From positions 1,240,001 through 1,304,000 of the forward strand of contig NZ_LFBU01000001.1 of the NCBI RefSeq assembly GCF_001045555.1: a DNA stretch of 64,000 nt. Direction: 5' to 3'. Below, piece by piece: positions 9,423 through 18,465 of the stretch. The stretch is from Marinobacter subterrani. Lineage in GTDB: Bacteria > Pseudomonadota > Gammaproteobacteria > Pseudomonadales > Oleiphilaceae. Under the pieces are notes generated by a model. It saw nothing but the letters and a program-made list of their open reading frames with translations, searched no databases and had not been told where the DNA came from. The translations under genes were made by a program, and so were the position numbers. Position 1 is the first letter of the stretch, and each line of letters opens with the position of its first letter.

Positions 9423-10934
9423 ATGGATTCACCGAACCGTCCCTTGCACTCTGCATTGCGCTCTCCATTGCACTATCAGCCGGCCCATGAACTCCTGGAC
9501 CAACTGGAGGCCGGAACCCTGACCAGCGAGACACTGGTCAGCAGCCTGCTGGCTCGAATCCGCGAACACAACCCGGCCATCAATGCCATTGTAACCCTGG
9601 ATGAACAGCGGGCGCTGGCCCGCGCCCGGGAGGCGGATAAACAACGCGCGGCCAATGCCATAAAAGGCCCGCTGCACGGTCTGCCGCTCACCCTGAAGGA
9701 CACCTGGGAAGTGGCGGGCATGGCCTGCACGGCCGGGGCGCCGGCACTGAGAAACCACCGGCCGGACACGCATGCCGATGTCGTCCAGCGGCTGGAGGAC
9801 GCCGGAGCGATCATTCTGGGCAAGACCAACGTGCCGATCTATGCCACCGATCTGCAAAGCTACAACAAGCTGTTTGGTGTCACCAATAACCCCCACAACC
9901 CCGCCCACACACCCGGCGGATCCTCCGGTGGTGCGGCCGCGGCGCTTGCTGCCGGCATGACGCCTCTGGAGGTGGGCAGTGATCTGGCCGGCTCCATACG
10001 CACGCCCGCACACTTCTGCGGCGTATTCGGCCACAAGCCAACCCGCGCGCTGGTTTCCTTCCGGGGCCATATTCCCGGCCCCCCGGGCACCCAGTCCCGG
10101 CCGGATCTGGTCGAGGGCGGCCCAATGGCCCGCAATGCCAGGGATCTCGAACTGCTGTTGCGAGTCATTGCCGGGCCCCGGCCTGCCGATCAACGCAGTT
10201 GGGCCCTGAACATGGCGCCATCCGGGCTGCAGGGCCTTGATCAGGCCCGTATCGGCTTGTGGCTGGAAGACCCGCTGTGCCCGGTGATGGAGGAGCTGTC
10301 CGAAGGCTATCGCACCCTCGGCAAAGCCCTGGCCGACAGGGGGGCCCTGGTGACTGAGGCCAGCCACCCTCTGCTCAGCCTGGAGCATATCCTGCCGCCT
10401 TACTTCAATCTTCTGGGCAGCTTGCTCAGCACCTCCCTGAAACCCGCTCAGCGCCGGCAGATGAAATGGATCGCCCGGCTCGGCCCCTGGTTGCGGTTTC
10501 TCGGCCCCACCACGGCGTTTATCGATGAGTACGGCCGGGGCGTGAATCAGCCGGTGCATCAATGGACTGTCTGGAGCGAAATGCGGGAGAAAATGCGGGC
10601 GGAAATCGAATCCCTGTTCCGGGAGGTGGATGTGTTGCTCACCCCGATAACGCCGACAACCGCCATCCAGCACAACCATACCTACCCGGTGTTCAAGCGG
10701 CGTATCACCGTTGCCGGCCAACCAAGGGCCTATATGGATCAGTTCTGCTGGATTGCCCTTGCCACCCTGCTGGGCCTGCCAGCCACCTCAGTGCCCATCG
10801 GGCGGACTGCAGAAGGCCTGCCGTTCAGTGTTCAGGTGATCGGTGCGCCGGGGATGGACCTGACGACCATCGGCTTTGCGCAATTGCTGGAGGACGCGGG
10901 GCTTGCCGGGTTTGTTAAGCCGGAGGGTTTCTGA
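9423..10934 (+). CDS. amidase (amidase-signature family)
   Basis: 503 aa. The amidase signature is complete: Lys in LTLKDTWEVAG (about residue 92), the Gly/Ser-rich loop GGSSGGAAAALAAG, and the nucleophilic Ser in SDLAGSIRTP, forming the Ser-cisSer-Lys triad. The C-terminal LPATSVPIG segment is also typical. The protein is cytoplasmic and hydrolyses carboxamides; the family includes GatA, indoleacetamide hydrolase and 6-aminohexanoate-type amidases. It is not GatA: no gatC/gatB is adjacent. It lies 48 bp after the voltage-sensor-like gene on the same strand. The substrate is unknown. Confidence 0.85.
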   Translation: MDSPNRPLHSALRSPLHYQPAHELLDQLEAGTLTSETLVSSLLARIREHNPAINAIVTLDEQRALARAREADKQRAANAIKGPLHGLPLTLKDTWEVAGMACTAGAPALRNHRPDTHADVVQRLEDAGAIILGKTNVPIYATDLQSYNKLFGVTNNPHNPAHTPGGSSGGAAAALAAGMTPLEVGSDLAGSIRTPAHFCGVFGHKPTRALVSFRGHIPGPPGTQSRPDLVEGGPMARNARDLELLLRVIAGPRPADQRSWALNMAPSGLQGLDQARIGLWLEDPLCPVMEELSEGYRTLGKALADRGALVTEASHPLLSLEHILPPYFNLLGSLLSTSLKPAQRRQMKWIARLGPWLRFLGPTTAFIDEYGRGVNQPVHQWTVWSEMREKMRAEIESLFREVDVLLTPITPTTAIQHNHTYPVFKRRITVAGQPRAYMDQFCWIALATLLGLPATSVPIGRTAEGLPFSVQVIGAPGMDLTTIGFAQLLEDAGLAGFVKPEGF

Positions 10935-10967
10935 AAGGCCGGGCGTCAGTTTGGAGGAGATAAAACG

Positions 10968-11137
10968 AACAAAGCCCGCGAAAGCGAGCTTTGTTTCAAA
11001 AATGGTAGCGGGGAGCGGACGCGATCAAGCGTTCGCGGCGCCGACAAAGCAGCACGCAGTGCTGAAAAAGAGTCGGAGACTCAAAAGCCCCGGCTTAAAA
11101 GCAACAAAGCCCGCGAAAGCGAGCTTTGTTTCAAAAA

Positions 11138-11148
<11 letters not shown>
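10968..11148. repeat. 46-bp direct repeat (10968-11013 and 11103-11148) including a tRNA 3' end
   Basis: Two identical 46-base copies begin AACAAAGCCCGCG and end TGGTAGCGGGG. The right copy is the real 3' end of the tRNA-fMet gene plus its downstream hairpin. The left copy carries only the last 11 tRNA bases and the hairpin. The 89 bp between them have no gene. This layout resembles the footprint of a tRNA duplication and deletion, or of an integrated element that has been lost. Confidence 0.8.
11104..11129 (-). terminator. hairpin downstream of tRNA-fMet
   Basis: The sequence forms an AAAGC(T)CGC / GCGGGCTTT stem-loop immediately 3' of the tRNA on the minus strand. The T-tract is weak, so this may be a processing or weak terminator structure. 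The same hairpin is present in the duplicated copy at 10971-10992. Confidence 0.4.
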
Positions 11149-11214
<66 letters not shown>

Positions 11215-11326
11215 TCAAACTTTTACTCAAAACTGTTTGTTTCTCAGGGAACCCCTGATCAACGTGGCGCGCATGGTAAGGGCTCGGCCTGGACTTGTCA
11301 AAGGAAAGTTCTGAAGTTTCCAAAAC

Positions 11327-12670
11327 TTACCGCTCCAGAATGGCCGTAACCCCCTGCCCGCCGGCCGCGCAGATCGATATCAGGCCGCGGCCACTGCCTT
11401 TTTCCTCCAGCAGCTTGGCCAGGGTTGCAACAATACGCCCACCGGTAGCAGCGAACGGGTGGCCCGTGGCCAGGCTGCTGCCTTTCACATTGAGTTTAGC
11501 CCGGTCGATGCTGCCCAGCGGCTTGTCCAGCCCCAGGCGCTCCTTGCAGAAGACGGGATCTTCCCAGGCGTTCAGGGTACACAGAACCTGCGCAGCGAAC
11601 GCTTCGTGAATTTCGTAGAAATCAAAATCCTGAAGCGTCAGCCCCGCTTTTTCCAGCATCCGGGGCACTGCGTAGGTCGGCGCCATCAAAAGCCCCTCCT
11701 TCTTGTCGACAAAATCGACCGCGGCAACTTCAGAGAAGGTCAGCCAGGCCTTCACTTCGCAGTTGTTCGCCTTCGCCCACGCCTCACTGGCCAGCAGCAC
11801 GCAGGACGCACCATCAGTCAGCGCGGTGCTGTTGGCCGCCGTGAGCGTGCCGTTCTCCCGGTCGAACACCGGCTTGAGCGTCGCCAGCTTCTCCAGGGTC
11901 GTGTCCGGCCGCAGGATATTATCCCGTTCCAGGCCCGCCAGCGGGGTCAGCAAATCGGTAAAGAATCCCTCCTCATAGGCCTTGGCCAGTTTCTGATGAC
12001 TCTCCCAGGCCACGCGGTCCTGGTCTTCCCGGGCAATCCCCCACTCCTTCGCAGTCACCTGGGCATGCTCACCCATCGACATCCCCGTGCGCGGCTCACT
12101 GTTCTCCGGCACCTCCGGCTTCAGATACCCCGGCCGGAACCGCGCCAGAATCTTCAGCCGCTCACCGGTGGTTTTGGCCCGGTTGAGATCCAGCAGAATC
12201 CCCCGCAGACCCTCACCCACACCAATCGGCGCATCGGAGGTCGTGTCCGTACCCCCAGCGATACCACACTCAATCTGCCCCAGGGCGATCTTGTTGGCCA
12301 CCAGAATCGCTGCCTCCAGCCCCGTCCCGCAGGCCTGCTGAACATCATAAGCCGGCGTCTCCGGCGCCAGCCCACAACTCATCACCGACTCCCGGGTGAG
12401 ATTGAAATCCCGGGAATGCTTGATAACCGCCCCGGCGGCCACCTCACCCAGCCGTTTACCCTGAAGACTGTAGCGATCCACCAGCCCCCGAAGCGCCGAT
12501 GTCAGCAACTCCTGGTTACTGATCTTGCTGTAGGCGGTGTTGGACCGGGCAAACGGAACCCGGTTACCACCAATGACCGCAACACGTCGAATCCCGGAAG
12601 GGGCGGTACTGGTCTTTTTTGCGGTGGGCGTTTTGTTTTGAGTAGTTTTCGGTGCCTGTGCCATGATCAT
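11327..12670 (-). CDS. acetyl-CoA C-acyltransferase (FadI-like thiolase)
   Basis: 447 aa. Thiolase catalytic residues are all visible: nucleophilic Cys in QQACGTGLEA, His in EIHEAFAAQV, GHPFAATGGR, and the second Cys in CAAGGQG at the C-terminus. A 25-residue Thr/Lys-rich N-terminal extension precedes the domain. The start is at 12670 or the ATG at 12664; AAGGAA lies just upstream. It cleaves or forms 3-ketoacyl-CoA in the cytoplasm. The divergent neighbour is a FabG-type 3-ketoacyl reductase, so the pair covers consecutive steps of fatty acyl chain turnover or elongation. A family C palindrome sits in the shared upstream region. Confidence 0.88.
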   Translation of the reverse strand: MIMAQAPKTTQNKTPTAKKTSTAPSGIRRVAVIGGNRVPFARSNTAYSKISNQELLTSALRGLVDRYSLQGKRLGEVAAGAVIKHSRDFNLTRESVMSCGLAPETPAYDVQQACGTGLEAAILVANKIALGQIECGIAGGTDTTSDAPIGVGEGLRGILLDLNRAKTTGERLKILARFRPGYLKPEVPENSEPRTGMSMGEHAQVTAKEWGIAREDQDRVAWESHQKLAKAYEEGFFTDLLTPLAGLERDNILRPDTTLEKLATLKPVFDRENGTLTAANSTALTDGASCVLLASEAWAKANNCEVKAWLTFSEVAAVDFVDKKEGLLMAPTYAVPRMLEKAGLTLQDFDFYEIHEAFAAQVLCTLNAWEDPVFCKERLGLDKPLGSIDRAKLNVKGSSLATGHPFAATGGRIVATLAKLLEEKGSGRGLISICAAGGQGVTAILER

Positions 12671-12704
12671 TACATTCCTTTTTGAGATATCTGCGTTGTC
12701 CGAA

Positions 12705-12813
12705 GAGGCATCGGGGGTGGGCTTCCCAAAACCGTGCGGAGCCAGGGATGGCGGAGCCGAGCGTACATGGACGTATTCACAGCGTGTTTTGGGAAGCCCA
12801 CCCCCGATGCCTC
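12705..12813. repeat. family C palindromic element, copy 1
   Basis: Arms of 28 bp (12705-12732 and 12786-12813) are perfectly complementary. They enclose a 53-bp core with GCCAGGGATGGC, GAGCG, ACATGGACGT and AGCG blocks. It lies in the 319-bp divergent gap between the thiolase and the FabG-like gene, so it is upstream of both and has no T-tract. The rest of the gap shows no gene. Confidence 0.9.
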
Positions 12814-12989
12814 CGCACCCAAGTCAAAAATCCGTAAATGCAAAACAGTTTAGCGAGAACACCATGTGGCTCATTGGCACCCCTGACAACACCCTACAGG
12901 CATTGAGTCAATCCAAAAACTGTCCGATTCTTTACCCTGTAGGACAATCCGCAGCCAGTCAACCAATTGCAACCAACAAGGAAGCCCCC

Positions 12990-14396
12990 ATGTCCGACCT
13001 CTACCTCAAAATAGTAAACACTGCCGCAGGCAAAACCGCAGCCCAAACCCTCGGACTGCCCGCACCCGTGCCCCTGAAGCGCCTCAGGCGCACCGACCAG
13101 CCGTTCATTGAAGGCGACATTCTCATCGGCGCCGCCGGCGGCGCAAAAGCCGTAGCCACCCTTGGCAGCGTACTCAGCGCCAGCGCCGCCAACCTGCACC
13201 ACGCCAGCGGTAACCAACGGCTGAACGACTCCGCCAAAGCCGGCAACAAAGCCCAGCCACTGGAACTCGGCGCTGACATCCACCAGACCTTCTCAGCCCT
13301 GGTGTTCGACGCCACCGGCCTCAGGAGCCCGGACGACCTCCGGGCGCTGTACGACTTTTTTCACCCTACCATCAAGAAACTGGGCGGCAACGCCCGTGTA
13401 CTGGTGATCGGCCAGAATCCCGCCAGCTGCCGCAAGCCCCCCCATGCCGCCGCGCAGCAGGCGCTGGAGGGTTTTGTCCGTAGTGTCGGCAAGGAAATCG
13501 GCAAAAAGGGTTCCACCGCCAACCTGCTGTGGATGGCGCCGGGCGCCGAAAAGCAGCTGGATTCCAGTGTGCGCTTCTTTCTCTCGCCCCGCTCCGCTTA
13601 CGTCTCCGGTCAGGTGGTCAAAATCGGCAAGCGGGAGTCCTCCAAAGCCACCAACCCTGTTGCGCCACTGACCGGCAAGGTTGCCCTGGTAACCGGCGCC
13701 TCCCGGGGTATCGGGGCCGCCATCGCCGAAACCCTGGCCCGGGACGGCGCCACGGTCGTCGGCCTGGATATCCCGCCGGCCATGGAGGAACTGGAGAAGG
13801 TCACCAGCGCCATCAACGGCAAGGCCCTCGCCTGCGACATCACCGATGCCAAAGCCCCGAAACTGATCGGCGATTTCCTTGAAGAGCATTTCGGAGGCGT
13901 GGACCTGGTCATCCACAACGCCGGCATCACCCGGGACAAAACCCTCGGCAACATGCCCGAACACTTCTGGGACATGACCATTGCCGTGAATTTGAGTGCG
14001 GAAGAACTGATTGATGAGGAACTGATACACCGGGAACTGCTGAAAGAAAACGGGCGAATCGTCTGCATCTCCTCCATCAGCGGCATTGCCGGCAATTTCG
14101 GGCAGACCAACTACTCCACCGCCAAATGCGGGGTCATTGGCTATGTCGAGGCCATGGCCCGGCAGGTGAGAAACGGCGTCACCATCAACGCCGTGGCCCC
14201 CGGGTTTATCGAAACCCAGATGACTGCCGCCATGCCCATCACCCTCCGCGAGGCCGGCCGCCGCATGAACAGTTTGTCCCAGGGCGGACAACCGGTTGAT
14301 GTTGCCGAAACCATCGCCTGGTACTGCAGCCCCGCCTCCAACGGCGTCAATGGCAATGTGGTGCGGGTTTGCGGGCAGTCTCTGATAGGCAAGTGA
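12990..14396 (+). CDS. 3-oxoacyl-[ACP/CoA] reductase, high-molecular-weight FabG (FabG4-like)
   Basis: 468 aa. The C-terminal half (about 225-468) is a complete SDR: TGASRGIG cofactor loop, NAGI, catalytic Ser in ISSISGIAG and YSTAK with Tyr and Lys. The N-terminal half is a degenerate Rossmann-like domain, as in FabG4. An open frame extends to 12663, but the ATG at 12990 follows AAGGAAG by 5 bases and the upstream part is palindrome C1, so the longer start is rejected. It reduces 3-ketoacyl thioesters with NAD(P)H. It is divergent from a thiolase with matching chemistry. Confidence 0.85.
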   Translation: MSDLYLKIVNTAAGKTAAQTLGLPAPVPLKRLRRTDQPFIEGDILIGAAGGAKAVATLGSVLSASAANLHHASGNQRLNDSAKAGNKAQPLELGADIHQTFSALVFDATGLRSPDDLRALYDFFHPTIKKLGGNARVLVIGQNPASCRKPPHAAAQQALEGFVRSVGKEIGKKGSTANLLWMAPGAEKQLDSSVRFFLSPRSAYVSGQVVKIGKRESSKATNPVAPLTGKVALVTGASRGIGAAIAETLARDGATVVGLDIPPAMEELEKVTSAINGKALACDITDAKAPKLIGDFLEEHFGGVDLVIHNAGITRDKTLGNMPEHFWDMTIAVNLSAEELIDEELIHRELLKENGRIVCISSISGIAGNFGQTNYSTAKCGVIGYVEAMARQVRNGVTINAVAPGFIETQMTAAMPITLREAGRRMNSLSQGGQPVDVAETIAWYCSPASNGVNGNVVRVCGQSLIGK

Positions 14397-14400
14397 ACAT

Positions 14401-14461
14401 GGGGTCAGATGAAGATGGGGTCAGATGAACTTTTCATCTGACCCCATCTTCATCTGACCTC
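14401..14461. repeat. REP family A, double copy (A1)
   Basis: Two GGGGTCAGATGAA units are followed by their inverted copies, forming a near-perfect 61-bp palindrome (one mismatch at the right end). It starts 4 bp after the stop of the FabG-like gene. Confidence 0.9.
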
Positions 14462-14473
14462 GATTTCCAGGCA

Positions 14474-14505
14474 CAAAAAAAGGCCGATCCTGACGGACCG
14501 GCCTT
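14474..14505 (-). terminator. Rho-independent terminator of the tRNA cluster
   Basis: An 11-bp stem, AAGGCCGGTCC / GGATCGGCCTT with one wobble, is followed on the minus strand by a run of T. It lies 11 bp after the 3' end of the first tRNA-Val. Confidence 0.8.
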
Positions 14506-14515
14506 TTCGGAATTC

Positions 14516-14591
14516 TGGTGGGTGGTACTGGGATCGAACCAGTGACCCTCGCCTTGTAAGGGCGATGCTCTCCCAGCTGAGCTAACCACCC
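14516..14591 (-). tRNA. tRNA-Val (TAC)
   Basis: A 76-nt cloverleaf with GGGTGGT acceptor, anticodon TAC in CTTACAA, GGTTCGATCCC T-arm and encoded CCA. It is identical to the copy at 14744-14819. Confidence 0.95.
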
Positions 14592-14599
14592 GGGAAAAA

Positions 14600-14676
14600 T
14601 GGCGGAGCGGACGGGACTCGAACCCGCGACCCCCGGCGTGACAGGCCGGTATTCTAACCAACTGAACTACCGCTCC
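14600..14676 (-). tRNA. tRNA-Asp (GTC)
   Basis: A 77-nt cloverleaf with GGAGCGG acceptor, anticodon GTC in CTGTCAC, and encoded CCA. It lies between two identical tRNA-Val genes in one likely transcript. Confidence 0.95.
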
Positions 14677-14743
14677 GCATCAATTCTGGCCCGTGAGCCT
14701 GAACCTGAAACCGGACGGGGTGATCCGGTGATGCTTTTGAAAG

Positions 14744-14819
14744 TGGTGGGTGGTACTGGGATCGAACCAGTGACCCTCGCCTTGTAAGGGCGATGCTCTC
14801 CCAGCTGAGCTAACCACCC
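14744..14819 (-). tRNA. tRNA-Val (TAC), second copy
   Basis: Identical in sequence to 14516-14591, with encoded CCA. It is first in the Val-Asp-Val minus-strand cluster. The upstream 160 bp must hold the promoter. Confidence 0.95.
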
Positions 14820-14980
14820 GCTTCCAAGCCTTCAAAAGGCGCTCACCTGATTGCCAGCCTTGCTGTCTCAACCAAGTGAGAGGCGCATTTTAAGCATTTG
14901 GCTGACGGTGTCAAATATTTTCCGGAACTTTTCTGAGAAAACCTGCAAGCCGTTAGAAACCGGACGGTTTTTAAACAATT

Positions 14981-15238
14981 CTAGTTTTCCCGCGGGGCCT
15001 TGCCAGAGGGTTTGACAGCGCGTATCGCCGGACGAGTCTGGCCAGCCTGCCGGGCTTTTTCCTGCAGTGACAGCTCACTGACACGGCCACGCCTGTCTTC
15101 CGGAACGGCCCGGTTCGCCAGCGAGCAGTTCAGATCGTCAAGCCGCTTCTGAAGATCGCCCCAGCTGTCCAACAGTTGGGGAACGACGTTATCCGCCAGT
15201 TTCTCGAATCTGAGACGAAGAGAATTCTTGCGAGCCAT
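14981..15238 (-). CDS. small hypothetical protein
   Basis: 85 aa, basic and helical (about residues 5-45 amphipathic), with a disordered Lys/Pro/Arg C-terminus. No family is recognised. It has AGGAAG 9-10 bases before the ATG and lies 49 bp downstream of the lipoprotein gene on the same strand, so the two are probably co-transcribed. Coding status is supported by the ribosome site and spacing only. Confidence 0.55.
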   Translation of the reverse strand: MARKNSLRLRFEKLADNVVPQLLDSWGDLQKRLDDLNCSLANRAVPEDRRGRVSELSLQEKARQAGQTRPAIRAVKPSGKAPREN

Positions 15239-15287
15239 TGGTTTTTAACTTCCTGAGTCTTTCACCTGTCCACAGTGTAGTCAGCCC

Positions 15288-16160
15288 TCAGAAAATCCAC
15301 CAGCCGCCGCCGGATTCGGCTTCCTCTTGCCGCTCTCGCTCCCGCTCCAGCCGGGCGTACTCCCGTTCCAGCTTTCTGATCTCGCGGTCGGTTTCCAGAG
15401 GCACTGTCGGTCCGCCACCAAACGGCCAGAACCAGGACGCAGATTCGTACTTGCCCGCCTCCTTCAGGCGCTCGATCTCAAGCTCGCGTTCCTCCTCAAG
15501 CCGGGTGAGTTGCCGCTCGTAATCAATATCCTCGGTGGTTTCAACAATCGACGTGGCCGCATGGTTCGGCGCCAGCAGATCGCTGTTCAGGAAGCGGGTG
15601 GAGACAATCTCTTCCGCCTGCATTGCATAGTCCCGGGTGACCAGCTGCAATGCGCCCTGGGCCAGCGGGTCATCGGGGGCCAGTTCAGGATGCCGCCGAG
15701 CCGGCTCCGAGAGTTCATTGTACCGAAGGTAATAGATCTGGCCGGGCTCAACCTTCAGGGTGGCATCGGCAATCAGGCTGAGGCTGAAAGAATTCAGTCC
15801 TTCCAGGCCCAGCAACGGTCGGCGCATGGCAATGTGACGCTCCCCCGGGCTGACTTCCAGCCAGGTATAACTGTCGTTTCGGATATTGAAGTAGTGTGTG
15901 TCGTCGATATAGACGCTTGGCGCCTCAATCTCGTCAGCCGCCCACTGGGAGTGGGGCCGGTAAAAATACAGCAGCGCATTCCGGTGATCCCACTTTTCAT
16001 TGGCGATGTGCACGAAATCGTGACCGGAAACCGGGTGCAGGTAGGAGCCAACACTCTTGCCGATCGACTGGTAGACCGTGCAACCCGACATCGCCAGCAG
16101 CAAAGACAACAGGGCCAGCGGCCGGAAGACAGACACAATAGAGGGCACTCGGGTTTTCAT
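15288..16160 (-). CDS. lipoprotein with DUF2846-like domain and coiled-coil tail
   Basis: 290 aa. The signal peptide ends in lipobox LAMSGC, so Cys at about residue 27 is the lipidation site. Residues about 55-160 resemble DUF2846 (RNALLYFYRP, SVYIDD, GERHIAM, GQIYYLRY), a domain of bacterial lipoproteins of unknown role. Residues about 210-285 form a charged coiled coil rich in Glu/Arg, interrupted by a Trp/Gly-rich stretch. It is probably anchored to the outer membrane facing the periplasm. No partner is evident apart from the small gene downstream. Confidence 0.75.
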   Translation of the reverse strand: MKTRVPSIVSVFRPLALLSLLLAMSGCTVYQSIGKSVGSYLHPVSGHDFVHIANEKWDHRNALLYFYRPHSQWAADEIEAPSVYIDDTHYFNIRNDSYTWLEVSPGERHIAMRRPLLGLEGLNSFSLSLIADATLKVEPGQIYYLRYNELSEPARRHPELAPDDPLAQGALQLVTRDYAMQAEEIVSTRFLNSDLLAPNHAATSIVETTEDIDYERQLTRLEEERELEIERLKEAGKYESASWFWPFGGGPTVPLETDREIRKLEREYARLERERERQEEAESGGGWWIF

Positions 16161-16314
16161 TGTTGTTAACTCTTCATCCTGATTGCGAGTTGCCTGATCA
16201 TAACAACTGCCAAACGGCAGAAATGAGAGCTACCGCAAGGGATGACTACAAACCGTTACAAAACCCGAAATGCCCTGCCTCCACGCGATCGCTCGCCCCT
16301 GCTTGCGGCCCCCT

Positions 16315-17280
16315 CTACTGGGCCCGGAGCCGGTTCACCTCCTCAGACAGCCGGATCAGGCGAGAGGTCAGCTGTGAGCGGGATGCATCAATGGATTCCA
16401 CCGTCCGTTTGAGGCTCGCCAGCTCGTTCCGGAGCTCCTTGACCCCGCTGCCGCCGGCAAGCTGATTGACCGATCGCTCCAGAGCGGCAACCCGGCCTTC
16501 CAGCCCGTTTATTCCCAGTTTTTGCTCGCGCTCAAAACGCTGAATCCGGTTCTCAACCAACTGGTCCACATCCGCCATCTGCTTGCTCAACCGGGTAAGC
16601 TGCTCCGTCGCCTGCCGGTTTGCCTCCTGCAGGGCCGTTACCGAGGTTTCAGTCTGTTGCTTCACGGAGGCGATATCGGCCGAAAGCGACGTGCGGACCT
16701 TCTCGACGGAGGCTTCAAGCGCATCGATTGCCTGCGTGCCCTCAGCCAGCCCGGACTCCAACGCCGCAATCCGCTCCTGCTGTTCATCCAGACGCTTCTT
16801 GTTGCGCTCATTGGCAATCACCCAAAGCTTCCGGATCTCACTGTCTGCAGCATCCAGCCGCTTCTTCTGGGCGGCAATCTGGTCCTCCAGCGAGGCTCCC
16901 CGTTCCTGAAGGTTCTCCCCCGTCTCGGATAGATCCCCCTGGAACCGGGCCAACGCCAGCTTGCTCTGCCGCGCCCAATAGTCGGCCTCTTCAAGCTGAC
17001 TTTCGAGAGCCCGCACCCGCTGGCTCTGGGAATACCAGGCGACACCCGCACCAACGGCCACCGCAATCACCAACAACCAGAGCACGGCCAGACTCCCGCG
17101 ACCACTGCCCCCGTTACCGCTCCTGCCGCTCCCGCCGGCACCGGATGGCGGCTCACGCCGCGGTGGTTCGCCCTTCCCGGCGGACGATGGTTTCGGCTTC
17201 CTCTCCGCCGCCCTGGGCTCGGCACTGCCAATCGGTCGCTCGGCTCTCAGCTCATCATCATCTGGACGGATGGGTTCCAT
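16315..17280 (-). CDS. single-pass membrane protein with long periplasmic coiled coil
   Basis: 321 aa. An acidic then Pro/Gly/Arg-rich disordered cytoplasmic segment (1-64) is followed by one transmembrane helix (about 65-84, VLWLLVIAVAVGAGVAW) and a continuous heptad-rich coiled coil (about 88-321). No enzymatic motif is present. The architecture recalls scaffold or cell-envelope tether proteins, but no family is recognised. It is transcribed away from purE. The shared 299-bp upstream region contains family C copy 2. Confidence 0.7.
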   Translation of the reverse strand: MEPIRPDDDELRAERPIGSAEPRAAERKPKPSSAGKGEPPRREPPSGAGGSGRSGNGGSGRGSLAVLWLLVIAVAVGAGVAWYSQSQRVRALESQLEEADYWARQSKLALARFQGDLSETGENLQERGASLEDQIAAQKKRLDAADSEIRKLWVIANERNKKRLDEQQERIAALESGLAEGTQAIDALEASVEKVRTSLSADIASVKQQTETSVTALQEANRQATEQLTRLSKQMADVDQLVENRIQRFEREQKLGINGLEGRVAALERSVNQLAGGSGVKELRNELASLKRTVESIDASRSQLTSRLIRLSEEVNRLRAQ

Positions 17281-17389
17281 TACAGCTCCTGACTATGGAC
17301 GGTTTGAACAATAAGGATGGATAATACCTGCACTTGTTCGCATGTGAAAATGAAGCCGGGCTTACGCGGCCACTGCCACGAAGCTCAGG

Positions 17390-17497
17390 GGGCAGGATGG
17401 AGGCTCTTTCCGGAAATGTCTGAAGCCATGAATGGCTTCAGTCAAGCGCACAGGGATATGCTCGTAGCGGTTTCCGGAAAGAGCCTCCATCCTGCCC
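17390..17497. repeat. family C palindromic element, copy 2
   Basis: 27-bp perfectly complementary arms (17390-17416, 17471-17497) enclose a 54-bp core. Its first inner hairpin is the longest of the family: CTGAAGCCAT pairs with ATGGCTTCAG. It sits between the divergent membrane coiled-coil gene and purE, and the gap holds no other gene. Confidence 0.9.
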
Positions 17498-17579
17498 TGC
17501 CTCCGAAGCCAGAAGTTTGCATGGTAGGTAGCCAAAACATACAATGGCCGGCTTTCCAATTATCACAGGACTGTTGCAT

Positions 17580-18071
17580 ATGCAGCCGCTTGTAGGACTC
17601 ATCATGGGTTCCAAATCCGACTGGCCCACCATGGAACACGCCGCCGACATGCTCGAAAAACTCGGCGTGCCCTATGAAACCAAAGTCGTCTCGGCCCATC
17701 GCACCCCGGACCTGCTGTTTGACTACGCCAAAACCGCTGCCGATCGCGGCCTGAAAGTCATCATCGCCGGCGCCGGCGGCGCAGCGCACCTGCCAGGCAT
17801 GGTTGCCTCACAAACCGCCCTGCCCGTACTGGGCGTACCGGTTCAGTCCAAGGCTCTGAACGGCCTGGATTCCCTGCTCTCCATCGTCCAGATGCCCGGC
17901 GGCATCGCAGTTGGCACACTGGCCATAGGAAAAGCCGGGGCCACCAACGCTGGCCTGCTGGCAGCACAGATTATCGGCACTTCAGACGACAACGTCCGAA
18001 AAGCCGTGGAAAAATTTCGCTCTACTCAAACACAGACAATACTGGCCAATCCTGACCCTCAGGATCAGTAA
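17580..18071 (+). CDS. purE: N5-carboxyaminoimidazole ribonucleotide mutase PurE
   Basis: 163 aa, normal class I PurE length. GSKSDWPTM at the N-terminus binds substrate phosphate and SAHRTP carries the catalytic His; [11 protein letters not shown] and GVPVQS follow. The start is the ATG at 17580, which gives the family N-terminus; an upstream ATG at 17544 adds 12 unrelated residues. It converts N5-CAIR to CAIR in purine synthesis, using the product of PurK. purK follows after 394 bp, an unusually wide gap filled by two palindromic elements. Confidence 0.95.
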   Translation: MQPLVGLIMGSKSDWPTMEHAADMLEKLGVPYETKVVSAHRTPDLLFDYAKTAADRGLKVIIAGAGGAAHLPGMVASQTALPVLGVPVQSKALNGLDSLLSIVQMPGGIAVGTLAIGKAGATNAGLLAAQIIGTSDDNVRKAVEKFRSTQTQTILANPDPQDQ

Positions 18072-18113
18072 TCAGAACTGGGTGCCAGGCCCCGGAGCCA
18101 AACTCCGGAGAAA

Positions 18114-18225
18114 GGAGCCTTCGGGAGATGCCCTTCCAAAACACGCTACAAGCACGTCCATGTGCGCTTGTTTCGGGCCATCCATGGCCCTCTACAGTTT
18201 TGGAAGGGCATCTCCCGAAGGCTCC
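18114..18225. repeat. family C palindromic element, copy 3 (inverted core)
   Basis: 29-bp perfect arms (18114-18142, 18197-18225) enclose a 54-bp core in the opposite orientation to the other four copies. On the reverse strand the inner hairpins are GGGCCAT/ATGGCCC and ACAAG..CAC/GTGCTTGT. It lies between purE and purK. Confidence 0.9.
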
Positions 18226-18300
18226 CCCAGCTTTGGGTGGTTCATCATAAATGGCACCATGGTCAGACGAACTAAGCCACGCGTTGACTCCCAAGTCTGC

Positions 18301-18416
18301 TGAGCGGGGTGGAAACCCTTTTCCAAAACTGTGCGGAGCCATGGATGGCGGAGCCCAAGCGTCACATGGACGTGCCGCAAGGAGCGTGTTTTGGAAAAGG
18401 GTTTCCACCCCGCTCA
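18301..18416. repeat. family C palindromic element, copy 4
   Basis: 29-bp perfect arms (18301-18329, 18388-18416) enclose a 58-bp core containing GCCATGGATGGC and ACATGGACGT. It is 75 bp from copy 3 and in the opposite orientation, also in the purE-purK gap. The right arm ends 50 bp before purK. Confidence 0.9.
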
Positions 18417-18465
18417 CACTCCGAAAGTCAGACGCTAATCGCCAAACACTGGCAGGAGAACACAA

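Noticed and set aside
12705..12813. Family C elements as Rho-independent terminators
   Set aside because: Copies 1, 2 and 5 lie between divergent genes, so there is no transcript to end, and no T-tract follows the stems.
18114..18416. Family C elements as integron attC sites
   Set aside because: The conserved part is the centre rather than the ends, GTTRRRY/RYYYAAC boxes are absent, and no integrase or cassette array is present.
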